Assembly (NCBI GenBank): GCA_944387435.1
Contig: CALXEW010000011.1
Location: 1-55,910, forward strand
DNA from: an uncultured Clostridia bacterium
GTDB taxonomy: Bacteria > Bacillota > Clostridia > TANB77 > CAG-508
DNA length: 55,910 nucleotides
Direction: 5' to 3'
The notes beneath the pieces are model-generated. The model had not been told where the DNA came from. It searched no databases and saw only the letters and a list, made by a program, of their open reading frames with translations. A program made the position numbers and the translations under genes. Positions 52,308-55,910 of the stretch are shown here, piece by piece; position 1 is the stretch's first letter; each line of letters begins with the position of its first letter.

Positions 52308-54575
52308 TTAATTACCTCCTTTCTTGTCTAATTCTTCTTCTGACAATTGTGATAAGGCAATTTGTCTATATGTTTCATTATTTTTAATTAATTCCTCATG
52401 TGTTCCTATTCCTACAACTTTTCCTTCTTCTAACACAATAATTTGGTCTGCATTTAAAATTGTACTAATTCTTTGTGCTACTATTATAACTGTTTTATCA
52501 TGTGTTATTTCAGATAAAGCATCTCTTAAAGCTGCATCTGTTTTTAAGTCTAGCGCAGAGAAGCTATCATCAAATACAAATATTTCTGGGTCTTTTGCTA
52601 AGGCTCTTGCAATAGAAATACGTTGTCTTTGTCCTCCTGATACATTACCTCCACCTTGTGCTATTGGGTCTTGGTATTTCTTTTCCTTAGTCTCTATAAA
52701 TTCAGTTGCTTGTGCTATTCTAGCTGCTTTTTCCATTCTTTCATCTGACATATTCTCATCAGCATATTTTATATTTGATTCTATTGTTCCTGAGAATAAT
52801 AATCCTTTTTGTGGAACAAATCCTATAATATCTCTTAAGTCTTTTTGAGATACATCCTTTATATTAACACCATCAATTAAAAGCTCTCCTCCAGTTACAT
52901 CATAAAATCTTGGAATAAGATTTACTACTGTTGACTTACCACTTCCTGTACTTCCAATAATTGCTGTTGTTTTACCTGGTTCTGCTGTAAAGTTTATGTC
53001 CTCTAATATTTCTGTATCTGCATCTGGGTATCTGAATGATACATTTTTAAATTCTACTAGTCCTTTTTTACTTGGGTCAAATTTCTTTGTTTCTTCTTTG
53101 TCTTTTATAGCTGGTTCTGTTTCCAAAACTTCATTTATACGGTTTGCAGAAACTGATGCTCTAGGAAGCATAATTGATATCATTGAAATCATTAAGAATG
53201 CCATAACTATTTGCATTGTATATTGGATAAATGCCATCATATCACCAACTTGCATAACACCTTGGTCTACATTTTGACCTCCAACCCATACAATTAAAAC
53301 TGCAATTGAATTCATTACTAGCATTAAAGCTGGCATCATTATAGTCATTGCACGGTTTACAAATACATTTGTTTTCATTAAATCTCTATTTGCATTGTCA
53401 AATCTCTTTTCTTCTTTCTTCTCTGTATTGAATGCTCTAATTACTTGAAGACCACTTAATATTTCTCTTGATACTAAGTTTAATTTATCTGTCAATTCTT
53501 GTAATTTTCTAAATTTAGGCATAGCAACAATAAATAATGTAACTACTATAAATAAAACAGCAAGTATTGCAACACCTATAATCCAAGCCATTGAATTATC
53601 ACTAGTTGTTAATACTTTCATAAATCCACCAATACCAATTATTGGTGCATATACAACAACTCTAAATAATATCGCAATTAACATTTGTATTTGTTGAATA
53701 TCGTTAGTACTACGTGTAATTAATGATGCTGTAGAGAATTTATTTAACTCTCCTGTAGAAAAACTTAATACTTTTTTAAATACTTTTTCTCTTAGAGTTT
53801 TTCCAAGTTTAGCTGCAACTCTAGCAGATAAAAGCATAATAGTAATTGCTGATACCATACTTATTAATGCAATTCCAAGCATTTGCAATCCAGTAACAAT
53901 TATATAATTATTTTGAAGTTTATTTGTATCTACTCCTAAATCTTTATATATATTTTTTATTTCTGTTACTGCCGCTTGTTCTTTTATTGAGTCTTGCATT
54001 TCATCAATTTGTTTTGTAAATTCTTCTAATACTACATTTCTTTGTTCTTCTGGCATAGATTTAATTATGTCAAGAATGCTCATATTTTCTATAACTGCTT
54101 TTTGTTCTTCAGGTACATTTGCCATCATATTTTCTTTTATTTTAGATGCCGTATCTTCATTAGTTACTGTCTGAAGTTCCATCAAAGGACTTGCCATAAT
54201 GCTAGATAGCTCATCTTCTTTACTAGCGTCAATATCATTTAATACATATATTGAATTTGGTTCTACATTATAGTCTTTTCCTAGATATTTTTTTAATACT
54301 TTTTCTTGTTCTTTAGACGGACTTTCTCCTACTAAAGTATAGTTTTCAGTTATATTTTTGTCTTTTTCTGAAAATATTAAAATATTTTCCATATCTTCTA
54401 TGCTAATTATTTCTGGTACTGCTGTTTCAATTCCTCCGGATTGTATTCCTTCATTTACTATTTTGGACGTATAATCTGGTAATCTTAAGTCTGCTTGTGC
54501 TTGTACAATCAACAGTAAAATAATTACTACAACTGCCCAAAAAGATTTTTTTAAATTTCTTAATACTTTTAGCAT
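52308..54575 (-). CDS. ABC exporter half-transporter, subunit 1, with large extracytoplasmic insert
   Basis: 755 residues from ATG 54575 (AAAGGAGG upstream). After the first membrane helix an insert of about 180 residues (about 45-225, acidic, helical, with MPEEQRNVVLEEFTKQID) precedes the remaining helices; ATPase domain with Walker A GSTGSGKST, signature NVSGGQRQR, Walker B FVFDDSFSALD, where the catalytic Glu is replaced by Asp. With subunit 2 this gives one consensus and one degenerate ATP site, as in TM287/288-type heterodimers. The substrate is unknown. Confidence 0.9.
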   Translation of the reverse strand: MLKVLRNLKKSFWAVVVIILLLIVQAQADLRLPDYTSKIVNEGIQSGGIETAVPEIISIEDMENILIFSEKDKNITENYTLVGESPSKEQEKVLKKYLGKDYNVEPNSIYVLNDIDASKEDELSSIMASPLMELQTVTNEDTASKIKENMMANVPEEQKAVIENMSILDIIKSMPEEQRNVVLEEFTKQIDEMQDSIKEQAAVTEIKNIYKDLGVDTNKLQNNYIIVTGLQMLGIALISMVSAITIMLLSARVAAKLGKTLREKVFKKVLSFSTGELNKFSTASLITRSTNDIQQIQMLIAILFRVVVYAPIIGIGGFMKVLTTSDNSMAWIIGVAILAVLFIVVTLFIVAMPKFRKLQELTDKLNLVSREILSGLQVIRAFNTEKKEEKRFDNANRDLMKTNVFVNRAMTIMMPALMLVMNSIAVLIVWVGGQNVDQGVMQVGDMMAFIQYTMQIVMAFLMISMISIMLPRASVSANRINEVLETEPAIKDKEETKKFDPSKKGLVEFKNVSFRYPDADTEILEDINFTAEPGKTTAIIGSTGSGKSTVVNLIPRFYDVTGGELLIDGVNIKDVSQKDLRDIIGFVPQKGLLFSGTIESNIKYADENMSDERMEKAARIAQATEFIETKEKKYQDPIAQGGGNVSGGQRQRISIARALAKDPEIFVFDDSFSALDLKTDAALRDALSEITHDKTVIIVAQRISTILNADQIIVLEEGKVVGIGTHEELIKNNETYRQIALSQLSEEELDKKGGN

Positions 54576-54673
54576 TCTTTTTCCTCCTTTTATCACAAAA
54601 ATAACACCATATCTCATTATATGTGACATGATGTCATTTTGTCAATATCATTTAATACAAATTCACAGAAAAT

Positions 54674-55327
54674 TTACATTTTTCTAAATACTCCTGCAAC
54701 CTTTCCAAGTATTTCACAATTAGGTACAATAATTGGATCCATTGTACTATTTTCTGGTTGTAATCTAATATGGTCTTTTTCTTTATAAAATGTCTTAACA
54801 GTTGCCTCATCTCCGATTAATGCAACTACAATTTCTCCATTATTTGCTGTATTTTGTCTTTTTACTAATATATAGTCCCCATCTAGAATACCAGCTTCAA
54901 TCATACTTTCTCCACGTACAGTTAGCATAAAGCTTTCTGAATTTCCAACAAAGTCAATTGGAATTGGGAATGTATCTGTTACATTTTCTACTGCTAAAAT
55001 TGGTTCTCCTGCTGTTATTTTACCAATTATAGGAACTTCCACTAATTCTTTTTGTGTATAAAAGTCTTTGCTTGATGTTGTTTTTGTTTCTCCTGAACCA
55101 CCTTTTAAAAGTCTCATTGTTCTTCCCTTTTTGTCTTGTCTTTTTATATAACCTTTTTCCTCTAATTTTTTTAAATATCCATGTACTGTTGCTGTTGAAC
55201 TTAATCCTACTGCTTTTCCAATCTCTCTTACTGATGGTGGATATCCTTGTGTCATTATTTGTTTTTCTACGAATTTTAGTATTGATTTTTCTCTCTTATT
55301 TAGCTCTGGTTTTTTCTTTCTTTGCAT
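54674..55327 (-). CDS. lexA: SOS response repressor LexA
   Basis: 217 residues. N-terminal winged helix ([29 protein letters not shown], about 28-56), cleavage site Ala-Gly in KITAGEP, catalytic Ser in [10 protein letters not shown] and Lys in ATVKTFY. Full length. I see no clear GAAC-N4-GTTC operator in its upstream region, which is unusual. ATG 55327 has no strong ribosome site (GGGAGTGA seven bases away). Confidence 0.95.
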   Translation of the reverse strand: MQRKKKPELNKREKSILKFVEKQIMTQGYPPSVREIGKAVGLSSTATVHGYLKKLEEKGYIKRQDKKGRTMRLLKGGSGETKTTSSKDFYTQKELVEVPIIGKITAGEPILAVENVTDTFPIPIDFVGNSESFMLTVRGESMIEAGILDGDYILVKRQNTANNGEIVVALIGDEATVKTFYKEKDHIRLQPENSTMDPIIVPNCEILGKVAGVFRKM

Positions 55328-55452
55328 ATATTATCACTCCCGTTTTCTATTATGAACACATAATATCATACAAACAAAAGAATGTCAAACGTTTTTTCGA
55401 AAAAAGTTAAAAAGTTAAATTTTATTTTGAAAGAAAAAACTTATTAAATAAA

Positions 55453-55910
55453 TTAGTTATTCACTATTTTTAATATTTCCGCTAATTTAATTCCTGTTTT
55501 TTCAGCTATTTCAGTTGGTAACATATTATTTTTAAATAATGATTTTATTATATTTTGTTCTCCTAGTTTTTTGCCACGTTTTTCTCCTCGCTTCTCTCCT
55601 TTCTTTTCACTTTTTTCAGAGACATAACTAATTTCACTAATCCTATCCATTTCCCATCTTTCTCTTAAATCTTGTAATCTTATTTCTTCTGCTTCTCCTG
55701 TTAAATAACCATATTCTACTTTTGCTTCTTTTAAAACTTTATTTTTTGTAATTGCCATATCTATATACCTCCTATCATTATTAATAAACGCTATCCATTG
55801 ATTTACTGTATCATTTATATCTATATTATTAGCTTTTTCAAACTTTGGTAACTCTATAAAATACCATTCTAAATCTTTTATAACTTCATGTTCTCTATGT
55901 TTATCTAATA
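55453..55910 (-). CDS. Rpn/PD-(D/E)XK-type nuclease or transposase-like protein, partial
   Basis: The gene continues past the right edge; 152 codons of the C-terminal part are here, uninterrupted from 55910 to the stop at 55453. Features: HREHEVIKDLEWYFIELPKF, TVNQWIAFINN (the WLxFI pattern of Rpn/PD-(D/E)XK nuclease family transposases), and a C-terminal basic repeat KGEKRGEKRGKKLGE, then an HTH-like end ILKIVNN. An internal ATG at 55758 has an AGGAGG before it and would give a 101-residue product; the longer frame is preferred. Confidence 0.75.
   Translation of the reverse strand, partial: LDKHREHEVIKDLEWYFIELPKFEKANNIDINDTVNQWIAFINNDRRYIDMAITKNKVLKEAKVEYGYLTGEAEEIRLQDLRERWEMDRISEISYVSEKSEKKGEKRGEKRGKKLGEQNIIKSLFKNNMLPTEIAEKTGIKLAEILKIVNN

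Noticed and set aside
55328..55400. Possible LexA (SOS) box upstream of lexA
   Set aside because: GAACACATAATATC has only the left half of GAAC-N4-GTTC; the right half is missing. No full box was found upstream of uvrA or addA either.
1..55910. tRNA or rRNA genes
   Set aside because: No TTCGA-type T-loop with matching arms or rRNA-like stretch was recognised by eye.

Overview
The window comes from an AT-rich, spore-forming member of the Clostridia. Evidence for this: Gpr spore protease and a YtxC-type sporulation protein, anaerobic NrdD, the MurT/GatD pair, an Asp23/AmaP/DUF2273 envelope module, FabI with AccA/AccD, strong Shine-Dalgarno sites and short T-tailed terminators. I cannot name the species. 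The style (many prepilin-like proteins of the KGITLIALV type, very low GC) resembles uncultured gut Clostridia, but that is an impression. Almost all genes are housekeeping or cell-envelope genes.

Layout. 0.1-2.7 kb: YcxB-like protein, then a radical SAM/DUF4130 DNA-metabolism pair. 2.8-5.1 kb: DUF4097 and LiaF-like envelope proteins and a 5'-nucleotidase-like HAD protein (minus). 5.3-7.4 kb: murT-gatD. 7.4-8.5 kb: small genes of unusual composition. 8.6-11.6 kb: nrdD and a divergent Crp/Fnr regulator sharing a palindromic operator. 11.7-17.6 kb: recJ-rel-MBL-hisS (minus). 17.9-19.4 kb: a prepilin-like protein with a formylglycine-enzyme/C-type-lectin fold, behind a leader with a microsatellite ORF and a terminator. 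20.0-22.6 kb: accD-accA-fabI. 22.9-27.5 kb: E2-like acyltransferase, DUF4912-GH57 pair, ytxC. 27.5-33.8 kb: membrane and HTH proteins, gpr, uvrA. 34.0-35.9 kb: two foreign-looking single-gene cassettes. 36.0-41.9 kb: fhs, PAP2-like, xseB-xseA-nusB, DUF2273-amaP-asp23. 41.9-43.8 kb: a cassette interrupted by a tnpB insertion sequence. 43.8-55.9 kb: addA, DUF4190, BI-1, DUF4143 ATPase, a heterodimeric ABC exporter, lexA and an Rpn-type gene cut by the window edge.

The most striking signal is translational. Three conserved genes (radical SAM, uvrA, fhs) are each broken by exactly one extra base, and each time the extra base is a C in front of a conserved GGN glycine codon, so the in-frame codon at the break is CGG. 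In a by-eye scan of all other host-type genes here I found no in-frame CGG. This suggests that CGG is not read as arginine but causes a +1 shift (C skipped, GGN read as Gly, or CGGN read as a quadruplet). Two ordinary in-frame CGG codons occur only in a foreign-looking beta-CASP gene.

A second hidden layer is a set of at least four dispersed single-gene cassettes of higher GC. Each has its own promoter of the form TTGAA(A/G)-17 bp-TATAAT, a palindrome just after the -10 box and a strong terminator; some promoter parts are nearly identical between cassettes far apart. A third is a leader with an (AC)11 tract in a short ORF whose reading frame decides whether ribosomes reach the terminator in front of the prepilin-like surface gene. 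All statements come from reading the sequence; nothing was searched or computed.
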